A DNA stretch of 27,999 nt from Glaciecola sp. UBA2563 (GTDB lineage Bacteria; Pseudomonadota; Gammaproteobacteria; Enterobacterales; Alteromonadaceae). Made by a program: the position numbers and the translations under genes. Position 1 is the stretch's first letter, and every line of letters starts with the position of its first letter. Below are positions 7,901 through 15,875 of this stretch, in pieces. Location: NCBI GenBank assembly GCA_002340325.1, contig DDLV01000031.1:1-27999 (forward strand), written 5' to 3'. Below the pieces are notes generated by a model. That model was not told where the DNA came from. It made no database searches and saw only the letters and a program-made list of their open reading frames with translations.

Positions 7901-9812
7901 CTTTAAATACTGGGATAAACGTGCAGTGACACGGGAGCTTCTCTTCGTTAACGCTGTATTCCCATGCAAACGAATTGACCTTACCTGACAGCAAGACATG
8001 GTCAATCTCACGTTTCATTTCGTCCGCTTTTTGCTTGTCGTAATTTAGTGACAAATCATAAGGCATGATTGTAAGAAGGCTTTCATCGCTCTTTTGCCCG
8101 AAGAATTCCAGAGCCGATTCGTTAACGCTGGTGAAGCCCTGCTCTCCCAATATCGCCATAGGCATGTGACAGTTATCCAGAAGCGTTTCAAATTTGTTTT
8201 GTTCAAAACGTTCCGCTGTTCGATCAAAAATCCAAATTAAATACTCTTGGTTTTCTCTGTGAATTAAATCGATATTGAGTTCACACGGATATAGGCTTTC
8301 ATCTTTGGCTTTCAGCGTGGTATGAAAATCACGTACCTTACCTGTACGTTTTAAATCTGTAGTAATTGTTGACGCGTGCTGCCGATTAATAGTGAGGTCG
8401 TTTAGGTGTAATTCCAAACACTCATTTTGTGTATAGCGCAAAATGTGAGTAAACAGATGATTTGCCATAATGATGCGATTGTCAGCATTAACCTTTGCAA
8501 TGGCTAATGGTGCAAGGTCATATATATTTGCTAACTGAGTTCTTTCTTCTTCTAGCTCTTTTGCAGCTTTTATGGTGTCGGTTACATTTTGTAAGGTGCC
8601 GATAACCTGAAGACTGTTGTCCTCATCCAAATGGTTTGTCATATGAGCGAACATCAGGGTCAATCGCAGATGTATTTCGTTTTTTCTAACATCCGACGTA
8701 ACAAATTGCACTTGTTTAGAATGGCCAATTAACCCGGTAACTGGCTTGTGCAATGCGACAATATTCTCAGGTAGCAATGTAGACGTAAATAAATTATTTT
8801 TATCTACCTTTACACCCAACATTTTTAACAGCGCACTAAAACTCGCGTTGTAATCGAGCAGCTCACCGCTTCTGTCAACAATATACATTGGGTTAGAAGA
8901 TGAAGACACAATGGCTTTGAGCTTGACTTCAGCATGCAAAGCCTTGTCAGTCAAAGAAGCTAGCGATTTGTCTTTTGTTATGATCGCTTCTGCAGTGCGA
9001 TAACCTTCTGGTCTGGGTGTTCTTGACGGTGAACAAATCGAAAATCGAATCAACTCAAATTGCATATCATTTGTATCAAGTCGTCTGTCAAGCGGCAAAA
9101 ACCGAAATACGCCGTTAGCTCTACCGTCTTGTTCGAACAGCTTGATAAACTTGTTCCAATTCAGTTCATCTTCTTTGTGAATGCGGCTACTTAACGCGTC
9201 TATCGTATGTCTTGAGCTCATTTCTTCAAGCTTTGCCATTCTAGACCCGAGGATTTGCTTAGCGCGATCGTCCAGGACCATGTGCTCTGTCTTCAAATCA
9301 ATTTGTATTCGCCCATAATTTAGTTCCGTTAGCGTCCTTGCGATAGTCCGGTACTTGTCATACTCAATGTCGTATGCTCTTTGTAACTCGTTAATATCAT
9401 GGAGAAAAACGTCTCTGTACTCCATTTGCACATTTACATTTCCATACTCAACTTGCAAGAATAGTCGGCTTGAATTTGTACAGACAGTAAGCTCTGACGC
9501 ATTATTATGGATGGAGTCTTTAACGGTCATCCTGTGAGATTCAATGAAGCATTCACTGAAATACATACCCAGGAGTGAATCTCTGGTGCGGCCAAGTAGA
9601 TCTTCGGCCTTGCTATTTACATAAAGAATCGTGCCTGATGCGCTTATTTTTAACATAGCTACGTTGAGCTTTTGCATTTCATTGCGCAAATCATCGAGCG
9701 CTTTAACGTTTTTGTGACTTTGATTTCGTAGGATTAGAATAACCGCAATGAGAAATAGGCTAAGTAATCCCAAGCTTAATGATATTAAGTTTTGACTAGC
9801 AATAAGACTCAT
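4980..9812 (-). CDS. Giant membrane-anchored multi-PAS / coiled-coil protein with degenerate Hpt-like C-terminus
   Basis: This 1610-residue protein matches no single family I recognise. A TM helix at about 12-28 is followed by roughly five PAS-like domains (about 44-140, 155-285, 293-420, 430-540, 545-665); two read clearly as S-box starts (SASGTILYVNSKAEDLLG and NADNRIIMANHLFTHILRY). Residues ~667-1465 are a Gln/Glu/Lys-rich coiled coil. Its first part (694-868) is five head-to-tail 35-residue repeats of the form DQLANTE.QLASV....D.TR. The last ~110 residues form a helical bundle resembling a histidine phosphotransfer domain, but where Hpt has H-x-L-K-G this has R1553-S-I-I-A. No HisKA, HATPase, GGDEF, EAL or methyl-accepting domain is present. 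It likely senses through PAS and signals or scaffolds by the coiled coil. It lies 142 bp downstream of a histidine kinase gene on the same strand. The architecture is seen; the function is unknown. Confidence 0.9.
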   Translation of the reverse strand: MSLIASQNLISLSLGLLSLFLIAVILILRNQSHKNVKALDDLRNEMQKLNVAMLKISASGTILYVNSKAEDLLGRTRDSLLGMYFSECFIESHRMTVKDSIHNNASELTVCTNSSRLFLQVEYGNVNVQMEYRDVFLHDINELQRAYDIEYDKYRTIARTLTELNYGRIQIDLKTEHMVLDDRAKQILGSRMAKLEEMSSRHTIDALSSRIHKEDELNWNKFIKLFEQDGRANGVFRFLPLDRRLDTNDMQFELIRFSICSPSRTPRPEGYRTAEAIITKDKSLASLTDKALHAEVKLKAIVSSSSNPMYIVDRSGELLDYNASFSALLKMLGVKVDKNNLFTSTLLPENIVALHKPVTGLIGHSKQVQFVTSDVRKNEIHLRLTLMFAHMTNHLDEDNSLQVIGTLQNVTDTIKAAKELEEERTQLANIYDLAPLAIAKVNADNRIIMANHLFTHILRYTQNECLELHLNDLTINRQHASTITTDLKRTGKVRDFHTTLKAKDESLYPCELNIDLIHRENQEYLIWIFDRTAERFEQNKFETLLDNCHMPMAILGEQGFTSVNESALEFFGQKSDESLLTIMPYDLSLNYDKQKADEMKREIDHVLLSGKVNSFAWEYSVNEEKLPCHCTFIPVFKDQAFESILCMFIDHRDLLRADEERIQALALQQQAIAEQRLALKEVEETQAKLDYNKERLASYEAKLASVQEQYNKTRQEAETKQRQLQHSKDQLANTEVKLASVMESYDSTRQDAQAAHQQLLDSKGQLADTEKQLAKVKERYFETREEAQVARRQLSESRDQLDSTTQQLEIVQKQFDQTRHEAALTQQQLTASNDKLANTVEQLASVQAEFDDTRKEYTDLKESHENVAENLKALQSQYKQSRDLLAAAEQSNQDLTSQLEDADRQVKGLSDQREEVLKALQDSEANYQKTRKALVASEANVDHLKNNLKHEKARQGTLENEIAQMQHAVANKDQQISSVNAKIEELQGQLSNSKDASELLKSQLNSQRKATETAKKEQKMLAESYQSAKTELSNKERNLQHMQDELNKLETMSQQERSDMQAQQDILKRELAEKHHQLQHTAGELESAKIAAEHERRASNAQKQLVANLQNELQTAENHIAEKQAMMSEQEQKLQDAQNDLIAELKNKQQQLQQAEAVLQNTKEQSEAERASHKQVIDNLKMDLTELEGRSAEQQERIKKSDEQWQRDKEILSQEINARREQLELTKEELEAIIQQAEKERYTRIEQEGKLQQLQTELADVESRAEKQNKMLAGSEEQWSRYHEEIEQQKLQLQQSLEQANIQNQALQQQLKGKKDALNQAEKQVDASKSGEQELVNELEMARSEADGLQQRIEEQANHEKALQEQLEQQQNALQSKESTIAELQSSQEALTAELAKVQTEYAQSKQTLSEQQHSHDGLNTQMTELEQALAESQQALKEKESALSEVQKALETSQSKLEEQETELVQAHKTELEEYSRNTAETAVRIPNIEELEMPDNPSDWFDLLPYLQNKGEVDSLPMALSTLIESLQTSLEQTDDAIKNNDVTAVFKGVRSIIAVANEVNSEVLTDIMSAIEFDCKCGLFDNVSIRWPAARQSVQQTLRVVYSHLHK
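7209..7733 (-). repeat. Five tandem 105-bp (35-residue) repeats in the coiled coil
   Basis: Units run 7733-7629, 7628-7524, 7523-7419, 7418-7314 and 7313-7209. Each encodes exactly 35 residues, five heptads, with the pattern (D/G/E)-(Q/R/K)-L-(A/D)-x-T-x-x-(Q/K)-L followed by V and (Y/F)-x-x-T-R. They lack insertions relative to each other. The copies have diverged in sequence, so they are old duplications and not a recent DNA expansion. Confidence 0.85.
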
Positions 9813-9887
9813 CTACTCGTGCTTTTGTGGTTAAACAGTATTTAGGTTTGTTCGTACAGATGACCACTGTACCTGAATTTGTCACTC

Positions 9888-9932
9888 AAAACGTATATGG
9901 GTGCCAACGCGTTATTTCGCTCCATACGTTTT
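9888..9932. promoter_or_regulatory. Inverted repeat upstream of the giant PAS gene
   Basis: AAAACGTAT (9888-9896) and ATACGTTTT (9924-9932) are perfect inverted repeats separated by 27 bp, with a further GG/CC pair inside after a two-base bulge. They lie in the 142-bp gap between the kinase stop and the giant PAS start. They could be an operator or a weak stem-loop for the kinase transcript. There is no U-run after the stem, so an intrinsic terminator is unlikely. Confidence 0.35.
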
Positions 9933-9954
9933 ATCGACGTAACTGAGCATTTTA

Positions 9955-11256
9955 TTAGCCGATTGGGAATAAAAGTCTGACGCTTAAGCCCCCATCCACT
10001 CGGTTTTTGAGTGTCATTTGTCCGTGATGGGCGTCTATTATTTCTCTACACAACGCCAATCCTATACCGCTGCCGGTAGATTTGGTTGAGTAAAATGGGA
10101 TTAATGCACTATTCATGACAGTATCTGACATGCCACAACCTCGATCATAAAGCTCGATGACAGTATGCTTGTGTTCTTCAATAATGATAAGTTCAATTGC
10201 ATCGCTAGGACTCCCAGATTCATGTGCGTTTTTTAGCAAATTGATCAAAAGCTGTTCGAGTTGAATGGGGTCGGCAAACAATTGTTTGCCAATTTCACTC
10301 TCATTAGTATGAAACAACCATTGCTCTCTAAGTTTGTCAAAAAATGGTTTCAACTGAACATGTTGTAACTTTGGTTCCGGTAATTTAGCGAACTTTCCAT
10401 ACCCTTGCACAAAATCAGATAAATGATGTATGCGTTCTTCGATCGTAGAGAAAACGCGCTGCAACCTGTCATCTTCTTGAGATTTTGAAAGGATCTTCCC
10501 GCTGTGTAACATGGATGAAATAGGCCCCAATGAATTATTGAGTTCATGACTGATTATCCTTATCACTTTTTTCCATACGGCGACTTCTTGTCTGCTTAGC
10601 TCTCTGGTCAATTGTTTTAAGATGATCAGTCTATGCGGCTGATTGTTCAATCGGAATTGTCCGTTTGATAAATGCCAAGTTTGTTGTTCGCCATCAGTTG
10701 TCTTTATGCTGAAAAGTCCGTCGCGACTTTGATAAGCTATTGATTGAAAACCTTTTGGAGCCATATCGATAAGTTCTTCCAACGTATGGCCTTCAAGCGA
10801 GCGTTGAATGGTAAAAAAGTCCCTTGCAGCAAGATTGCTAAAAACAATTTGTTGCTGGTCGTTGATTAATAATAAAACGCTCGGACTGCTCTGCGTGACT
10901 TTGTCCAGTAAAAGTTCGCGCTGAAACAACCAGTGTTTTTCGATTCGCAATTTTTCCACAGTTTCATTGTACAATTCGCACAAATCGGCAAACTCATCAT
11001 TGCCCTGATGAGCAAGTGTGGTCGAATATTCACCGTCTTTGATATTCAACAAGCCGGTTTCCAAAGCTTCGATGCCTGCTTTGTAGTCTTTCAATAAAAA
11101 ACTCGCAACAAATAAAGAGACCGCTGCCAAACTTGCGGTAAGCAAGGCACTTTGCAAAAGCGTTAACTCAGAAAAGAAGTAGAGTGGCAATGTCCCGATG
11201 CACGCACATAATCCGACAGTAATATAAACTCGAACGCGTAAAGATAGATGTATCAA
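9955..11256 (-). CDS. Membrane sensor histidine kinase (NtrY-like, HAMP-PAS-HisKA-HATPase)
   Basis: This is the sensor partner of the adjacent sigma-54 regulator. Two membrane helices (about 11-28 and 34-56) are joined by a very short loop, so there is almost no periplasmic sensor. A HAMP-like segment (57-108) and a PAS domain (about 115-215) follow. The phospho-accepting H237 sits in ISHELNNSLGP, a variant of the H-box typical of NtrY/NtrB-type kinases. The ATP-binding region has the N-box LLKNAHES (N343), the G1 box DRGCGM and the G2 box GSGIGLAL. All catalytic motifs look intact. The start is TTG at 11256, which overlaps the regulator stop as TTGA, a sign of translational coupling; I see no in-frame ATG that would preserve TM1. 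It is the last gene of the ABC/two-component operon. Confidence 0.93.
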   Translation of the reverse strand: MIHLSLRVRVYITVGLCACIGTLPLYFFSELTLLQSALLTASLAAVSLFVASFLLKDYKAGIEALETGLLNIKDGEYSTTLAHQGNDEFADLCELYNETVEKLRIEKHWLFQRELLLDKVTQSSPSVLLLINDQQQIVFSNLAARDFFTIQRSLEGHTLEELIDMAPKGFQSIAYQSRDGLFSIKTTDGEQQTWHLSNGQFRLNNQPHRLIILKQLTRELSRQEVAVWKKVIRIISHELNNSLGPISSMLHSGKILSKSQEDDRLQRVFSTIEERIHHLSDFVQGYGKFAKLPEPKLQHVQLKPFFDKLREQWLFHTNESEIGKQLFADPIQLEQLLINLLKNAHESGSPSDAIELIIIEEHKHTVIELYDRGCGMSDTVMNSALIPFYSTKSTGSGIGLALCREIIDAHHGQMTLKNRVDGGLSVRLLFPIG

Positions 11257-12581
11257 TACTCAATCCCAAATTTGACCAATCTTCTATAGAGTGCTTGCCT
11301 GCTCATACCAAATTGCCTAGCCACGCGAGCTATCACACCTTGATGGTCGCGCAACGCCCTTTCCAGCATTTCTTTGTCGGGTTCTTGTATTGTTTTTGCC
11401 TGCGCGGTAGACATAGTGCTGAACGCAAAATCATTTGCGTCAATCGTGCCTTCGGGTTTTAGTACCGCGATTCGCTTGCACATATTTTCTAGCTCTCTCA
11501 CATTACCCGGCCATAGATGAGCAAGTAACGCCTGCTCTGCGGCATAACTAAACTCGCGTCCCGGCAGAAAATGTTTGGCCAGCGGCATAATATCATCCAC
11601 CCTGTTGGCCAGCGGTATCAACGCTAGCTCGATAACGTTTAATCGATAGTACAAATCCTCACGAAAATTGCCATTACGGATATCTTCAACGAGATCTGCA
11701 TTTGTAGCGCTGATAATACGTACATTTGTCTTTTGCGTTTTGATAGAGCCAAGACGCTCAAATTCCCCTGTTTGCAGCACGCGTAGCAGTTTTGTTTGCC
11801 CCTCATAAGATAAGTTGCCGATTTCATCTAAAAATAATGTCCCCCCATCTGCTGCCTCAAACCTTCCAATACGCGCTTTGTTTGCCCCCGTATACGCTCC
11901 TGGCTCAGCACCAAAGAGTTCAGCCTCGATTAAATCAGCAGGTAGCGCACCGCAATTTACCTTAATAAATGATTCATTACTCAGTGGTGATGCACTGTGT
12001 ATCAGTTCAGCAATTTTCTCCTTCCCCGCACCATTTGGTCCCGTTATCAGAACAGAGATATCTGAACGCGCGACTTGCAACGCCATATCGATAGTGCGTT
12101 GCATGGAACTACTCTCATAGATTAAGCCTATTTCAGTAGCCAGTTGTTTATTTGGCGCGTCAGAATTTTGTTGACGCTTAATGGTGCTTTGCGCCTGTCG
12201 AGATTTGCCCAGCGCCATTAAATTCGCAACGGTATTGAGCAGTTTTTGGTCATCCCAAGGTTTGGCGATATAGTCTACAGCACCTGCTTTCACCAACTCT
12301 ACCGCCTGTTCAAGATCAGTCCAAGCGGTGATTAAAATGACGGGTAAGTGGGGATTAAGCTCTCTGAACTTGTAGAACAGTTCTTTTCCTTCTTCGCCCG
12401 AGGTCGTGTCTTTGGTGAAGTTCATGTCTTGGATGACAAGACTTATTCGCAATTGATTAACAAGATGCAGCGCGTCCTCGGGTGAGGTTGTCGTCACCAC
12501 GTCATATCCATGTATTTCTAAGACTAACGACAGTGCTTGAAGCACTGCCGTGGTATCATCAACAATTAATATTTTTTCCAT
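11253..12581 (-). CDS. Sigma-54-dependent response regulator (REC-AAA+-Fis)
   Basis: This 442-residue NtrC-family activator has three parts. The receiver (1-120) has acidic D8/D9, phospho-acceptor D52 within QDMNF, T85 and K107. The AAA+ domain (about 148-385) has a Walker A GPNGAGKE (181-188; the family more often has GESGTGKE), the sigma-54 contact loop GAYTGA (228-233, Phe to Tyr), and Walker B LFLDEIGN. A Fis-type helix-turn-helix lies at about 405-440 (VIARVARQFGMSRQALYRRL). The intact catalytic motifs argue it is active. I start it at the ATG at 12581, 10 nt after the permease stop and directly before the receiver's first strand (EKILIVDD). An upstream in-frame start at 12611 would add ten unlikely residues. 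It probably activates the promoter at 17294-17309. Confidence 0.95.
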   Translation of the reverse strand: MEKILIVDDTTAVLQALSLVLEIHGYDVVTTTSPEDALHLVNQLRISLVIQDMNFTKDTTSGEEGKELFYKFRELNPHLPVILITAWTDLEQAVELVKAGAVDYIAKPWDDQKLLNTVANLMALGKSRQAQSTIKRQQNSDAPNKQLATEIGLIYESSSMQRTIDMALQVARSDISVLITGPNGAGKEKIAELIHSASPLSNESFIKVNCGALPADLIEAELFGAEPGAYTGANKARIGRFEAADGGTLFLDEIGNLSYEGQTKLLRVLQTGEFERLGSIKTQKTNVRIISATNADLVEDIRNGNFREDLYYRLNVIELALIPLANRVDDIMPLAKHFLPGREFSYAAEQALLAHLWPGNVRELENMCKRIAVLKPEGTIDANDFAFSTMSTAQAKTIQEPDKEMLERALRDHQGVIARVARQFGMSRQALYRRLVKFGIEY

Positions 12582-12591
12582 AAATCCCGAA

Positions 12592-13812
12592 TTACACTGA
12601 CCTTGTCGCAATACTAGGTGATATATTCGCTGCTCTATTTGCTGGGAATAACACCGACAACAGACTTATTATTAGTACAAATATAGCTGTATAAACAACA
12701 TACATAGCACTAAAGGCAGGCACTGAATAATGTTCAAATAGCATTTGTCCAAGGTAGATAGCGCCGATTGCACCCAGTACCATTCCAGATATGCAGAGAA
12801 TGGAGTTTTCTACCAAAAAATATCGGATGATGTGAGACTTCCTGGCGCCTAGCGCTCGCCGAGTTCCAATTTGTTTAGTGCGTTTATTAATGTTAAATAC
12901 CGTCATACCAAAAATGCCTAATGCGGTAATTGATACTAACAATACAATCAAAATGACCAACATGCGGAGCATCAAGATATCGGACGCCTGATATTCTCTT
13001 TTTGCGTCATCCAATCCTTGAATATTCATGATTACTCGCTGATTAAACTGCGCTAATAGCACCTCTTCAACTTCGTTCATAACTTGCTCTCGCATGTCTG
13101 GTTCGGTGCGCACAACGAATTTTTGAGATCCTGTGGCATCAACAATAGGAAAAAAAGCAAAATTTAAAGGTCGATTACTTTTTGGCCATGGGCCCATCGC
13201 TCGCTCGACAACACCAATAATCTCAATGGGCGAATTACCGATGTAGATGAACTGGCCCAAACCATCACCATCGGGATAAATCTCATCTAGGTAGTGCTTA
13301 CTTACCACCACCTGCGTGGGCAAGTCTCCGCCATCCCCATTGAATTTCAAGACCTCGCTATCAGTATAAAACCGCCCCTCAATCAACGTCATATCTAGCG
13401 TATCAAAAATACTGGCTGGCGTGGTGGTATAAGCGGTATTCACCGAGCGGTAGTCCTCGCTTTCGTTTTGATCAAGAGGCTTATTGCCGAAATTCGAAGA
13501 AGACCCGCTTCCTGATAGCGGCACTTCTCGCATAAATGATGCATTCACCACGCCGTTCATACCAAGCAGTGTTCTCTCTGTTTCTTCTAACAAATAAAGA
13601 AGATCAGTGTCTTTTGCAAAAACACTGGTTGAGATTTGAAACAGGTCTTGTTCGGAATAGCCCGAATCCGTTTGTAAATAATCCATTCTGTCTTTAATTA
13701 TAGAAAGTGAATTACTTACAATGGCAAGCGTGATAGCGATTTGCAAAACCAACAAGATAGCGCCTGCTTTTGAACGAAAGAGCGAATTAAAAATGGGTTT
13801 TATTTCTAACAT
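12592..13812 (-). CDS. MacB/FtsX-type ABC transporter permease (second subunit)
   Basis: This 406-residue permease has an N-terminal TM helix (about 17-40), a periplasmic MacB-type domain to about residue 275, and three C-terminal helices (about 282-305, 333-356, 370-392). The FtsX signature appears as KQIGTRRALGARKSHIIRYF, the cytosolic coupling segment that meets the ATPase. TAGGAG just upstream includes the stop codon of the preceding permease gene, and only 9 bp separate the two genes, so they are co-translated. The two permeases share topology but differ in sequence, which suggests a heterodimer using the single ATPase. The substrate is unknown. Confidence 0.92.
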   Translation of the reverse strand: MLEIKPIFNSLFRSKAGAILLVLQIAITLAIVSNSLSIIKDRMDYLQTDSGYSEQDLFQISTSVFAKDTDLLYLLEETERTLLGMNGVVNASFMREVPLSGSGSSSNFGNKPLDQNESEDYRSVNTAYTTTPASIFDTLDMTLIEGRFYTDSEVLKFNGDGGDLPTQVVVSKHYLDEIYPDGDGLGQFIYIGNSPIEIIGVVERAMGPWPKSNRPLNFAFFPIVDATGSQKFVVRTEPDMREQVMNEVEEVLLAQFNQRVIMNIQGLDDAKREYQASDILMLRMLVILIVLLVSITALGIFGMTVFNINKRTKQIGTRRALGARKSHIIRYFLVENSILCISGMVLGAIGAIYLGQMLFEHYSVPAFSAMYVVYTAIFVLIISLLSVLFPANRAANISPSIATRSV

Positions 13813-13821
13813 GTCAGACTC

Positions 13822-15135
13822 CTACTGTGTTTTCAGGCAAATGGCTGGGTTAGTTTTACAAACAAGATACGCAGGAAACAGGCCTGCTAAAATACAGGCA
13901 GATATCGCGATGATGGGAGCGGAAAACAACATAGTCAAATCCATAGTTGCCAGCTCGCTGTAGTAGCTATATGTCGTTCTCACTCCCCAAAGACCCAGTT
14001 GCGCTAGGGCAATGCCAAGCAATCCACCTAATAAACCAAGCATTGACACTTCAACAACATGCTGTGCAAACACGTCTCGCTTACTGGCCCCTAATGCTCG
14101 TCGTACGCCGACCTCAGGTACACGCTTTAGGAATTTACCTAACAACAACCCTAGGATATTGGCCAGGCATACCGAAAGGAACATAAAACTCATGGCAACT
14201 AGCACGCGATTATCTTCGGTAACTACCCCCATATAATCTAGATAATCCGTTAGGTCTCGAGTGCCAAACGAAGGTGCTTCTCGTTCGAAACGACCTTTTT
14301 CTTCTTGTTCAATTAAGTAGTTTGTGAGGTACTCTTGGTAAGCTTGGAATTCTTGCGGATTGTCTAATTGAGACCAGAATTGCACCCAATGTTGTTCTGA
14401 TTGAAGTTTGTCTTCAAACGTTCTGATATCCTGATATTTCCAACCATTGGTGTTACCCCAATTGTTGATCTCTAAAGGCACTGTCAGTGAAAATGGAATG
14501 AACGCACGCTCATGGCTATTAAAATGACCGTTGGTTAAATCGTAATACTTAATATGATGATTGAAATTATCGAATACGCCAATGACTCGGAATAAATGCT
14601 CGTCGTAATACACCTGTTTGCCAACCGCACTCTCTTTGCCAAAAAGTTTTTCACTGAGTTCGCGACTAATAACAGTAACCATCTCTGCATTGTCTTCTTG
14701 TTCCTGCGTCCACGGCTGTCCTTCAACGAATTGGACATCAAATATTTCAAAAAAGGGTAAGCCGGTGACTCGAATGTTCTCAATAAACGGTTTTATGCTG
14801 TCATCGTCGAAATGGATGCTGTAGCCCGTTCTAAACGATGGGGTCTTAACCGCTGGTACGTTGGCTCTATAAAGATTAACTGCATCTTGATAGGTAATTT
14901 GCTGCGGCAAATCATCTTCTGTCCACCAAGTGCTTCCCTCGTCACGCGTATTTAGTTGAACTGCGTGGACTTTGTCACTTTTGTGCGGCATCGGGTCCAT
15001 TGACATCATATGATAGACCGACAGACTCGTCATGGTGACACCAATGCCAATGGCAATCGCTGATACCATGAGTATGGTGATCAGCGGCGTTCGTTTAAAA
15101 CTCCGCCAACTTAAATCGATGTAGTGAAAAAACAT
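13822..15135 (-). CDS. MacB/FtsX-type ABC transporter permease (first subunit)
   Basis: This 437-residue permease has TM1 at about 15-40 (TPLITILMVSAIAIGIGVTM), a large periplasmic domain rich in Trp/Tyr/His (about 45-310), then three TM helices. The coupling motif KRVPEVGVRRALGASKRDVF marks the FtsX/MacB family. Its ATG is 2 bp after the ATPase stop and its ribosome site (AGGAG) lies inside the ATPase gene, so the genes are tightly coupled. The periplasmic part is longer than in the partner permease and may carry the specificity. MacB-type systems move periplasmic substrates or transmit mechanical force instead of importing; direction and substrate here are inferred only from family. Confidence 0.92.
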   Translation of the reverse strand: MFFHYIDLSWRSFKRTPLITILMVSAIAIGIGVTMTSLSVYHMMSMDPMPHKSDKVHAVQLNTRDEGSTWWTEDDLPQQITYQDAVNLYRANVPAVKTPSFRTGYSIHFDDDSIKPFIENIRVTGLPFFEIFDVQFVEGQPWTQEQEDNAEMVTVISRELSEKLFGKESAVGKQVYYDEHLFRVIGVFDNFNHHIKYYDLTNGHFNSHERAFIPFSLTVPLEINNWGNTNGWKYQDIRTFEDKLQSEQHWVQFWSQLDNPQEFQAYQEYLTNYLIEQEEKGRFEREAPSFGTRDLTDYLDYMGVVTEDNRVLVAMSFMFLSVCLANILGLLLGKFLKRVPEVGVRRALGASKRDVFAQHVVEVSMLGLLGGLLGIALAQLGLWGVRTTYSYYSELATMDLTMLFSAPIIAISACILAGLFPAYLVCKTNPAICLKTQ

Positions 15136-15137
15136 GG

Positions 15138-15854
15138 TTATGCTCCTGCTACGCTTGCCACTGGCACAGCAGTAGGCTTTTGATATAGCGTAAAATCAGC
15201 AATTTGGCCGTCAACAATTTGAATGTTGCGCGGTGCGCGTCTCGCCAGCTCGGGATCATGAGTAACCATGATGATAGTCGCGCCATCCCGGTTGATTTGT
15301 TCCAATAATTCCATAACCTGTCGAGCCATTAAACTATCAAGGTTACCCGTTGGTTCGTCTGCGAGCAGAAATCGAGGCTCTCCAGCAAGGGCTCGTGCGA
15401 TAGCAACCCGTTGCTGCTGACCACCAGATAACTGTTGTGGCAAATGTTTGATACGACTCGCCAGTCCTACTTGTTCCAGACAATGCATTACGCGTTCCTT
15501 GCGCTCTGATGACTTTATCCCTCGATAGCGCAATGGCACTTCAACATTTTCAAATAGATTGAGATCTGGAATTAAGTTAAACCCCTGGAAAATAAATCCT
15601 ATTTTTTGATTGCGTAAATCAGCGCGCGCATTGTCAGACAACGAACCGACATCCACGCCATCAAGCATGTATTGACCTGCGGTAAAACTCTCTAGCATGC
15701 CTGCAATGTTCAAAAACGTGGTTTTGCCTGAACCGGAAGGCCCAGTCACCGCAATAAATTCACCTTCGTCTACATTTAGATCGAAATCGCGTAACGCATG
15801 GGTTTGCACCTTTTCGGTCTGATACACTTTGCTGATATTTTTCATTTGTAACAT
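15138..15854 (-). CDS. ABC transporter ATPase, LolD/MacB type
   Basis: This is a nucleotide-binding subunit of 238 residues with Walker A GPSGSGKT (38-45), the Q-loop FIFQGFNL, signature LSGGQQQR, Walker B FLLADEPTGNLDS and the H-switch VTHD. The length and the ADEPTGNLDS form place it in the LolD/MacB/FtsE group that powers FtsX-type permeases. The ribosome site AAGGAA is 7 nt before the ATG. It lies 21 bp after the adaptor gene and 2 bp before the first permease. A short Ala/Val/Pro tail follows the ATPase fold. Confidence 0.96.
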   Translation of the reverse strand: MLQMKNISKVYQTEKVQTHALRDFDLNVDEGEFIAVTGPSGSGKTTFLNIAGMLESFTAGQYMLDGVDVGSLSDNARADLRNQKIGFIFQGFNLIPDLNLFENVEVPLRYRGIKSSERKERVMHCLEQVGLASRIKHLPQQLSGGQQQRVAIARALAGEPRFLLADEPTGNLDSLMARQVMELLEQINRDGATIIMVTHDPELARRAPRNIQIVDGQIADFTLYQKPTAVPVASVAGA

Positions 15855-15875
15855 GGGTTATTCCTTCTTTATAAA

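Noticed and set aside
9890..9906. TGGCAC sequence on the minus strand as a second sigma-54 promoter before the giant PAS gene
   Set aside because: The -12 GC is absent at the required spacing; the bases there are CG.
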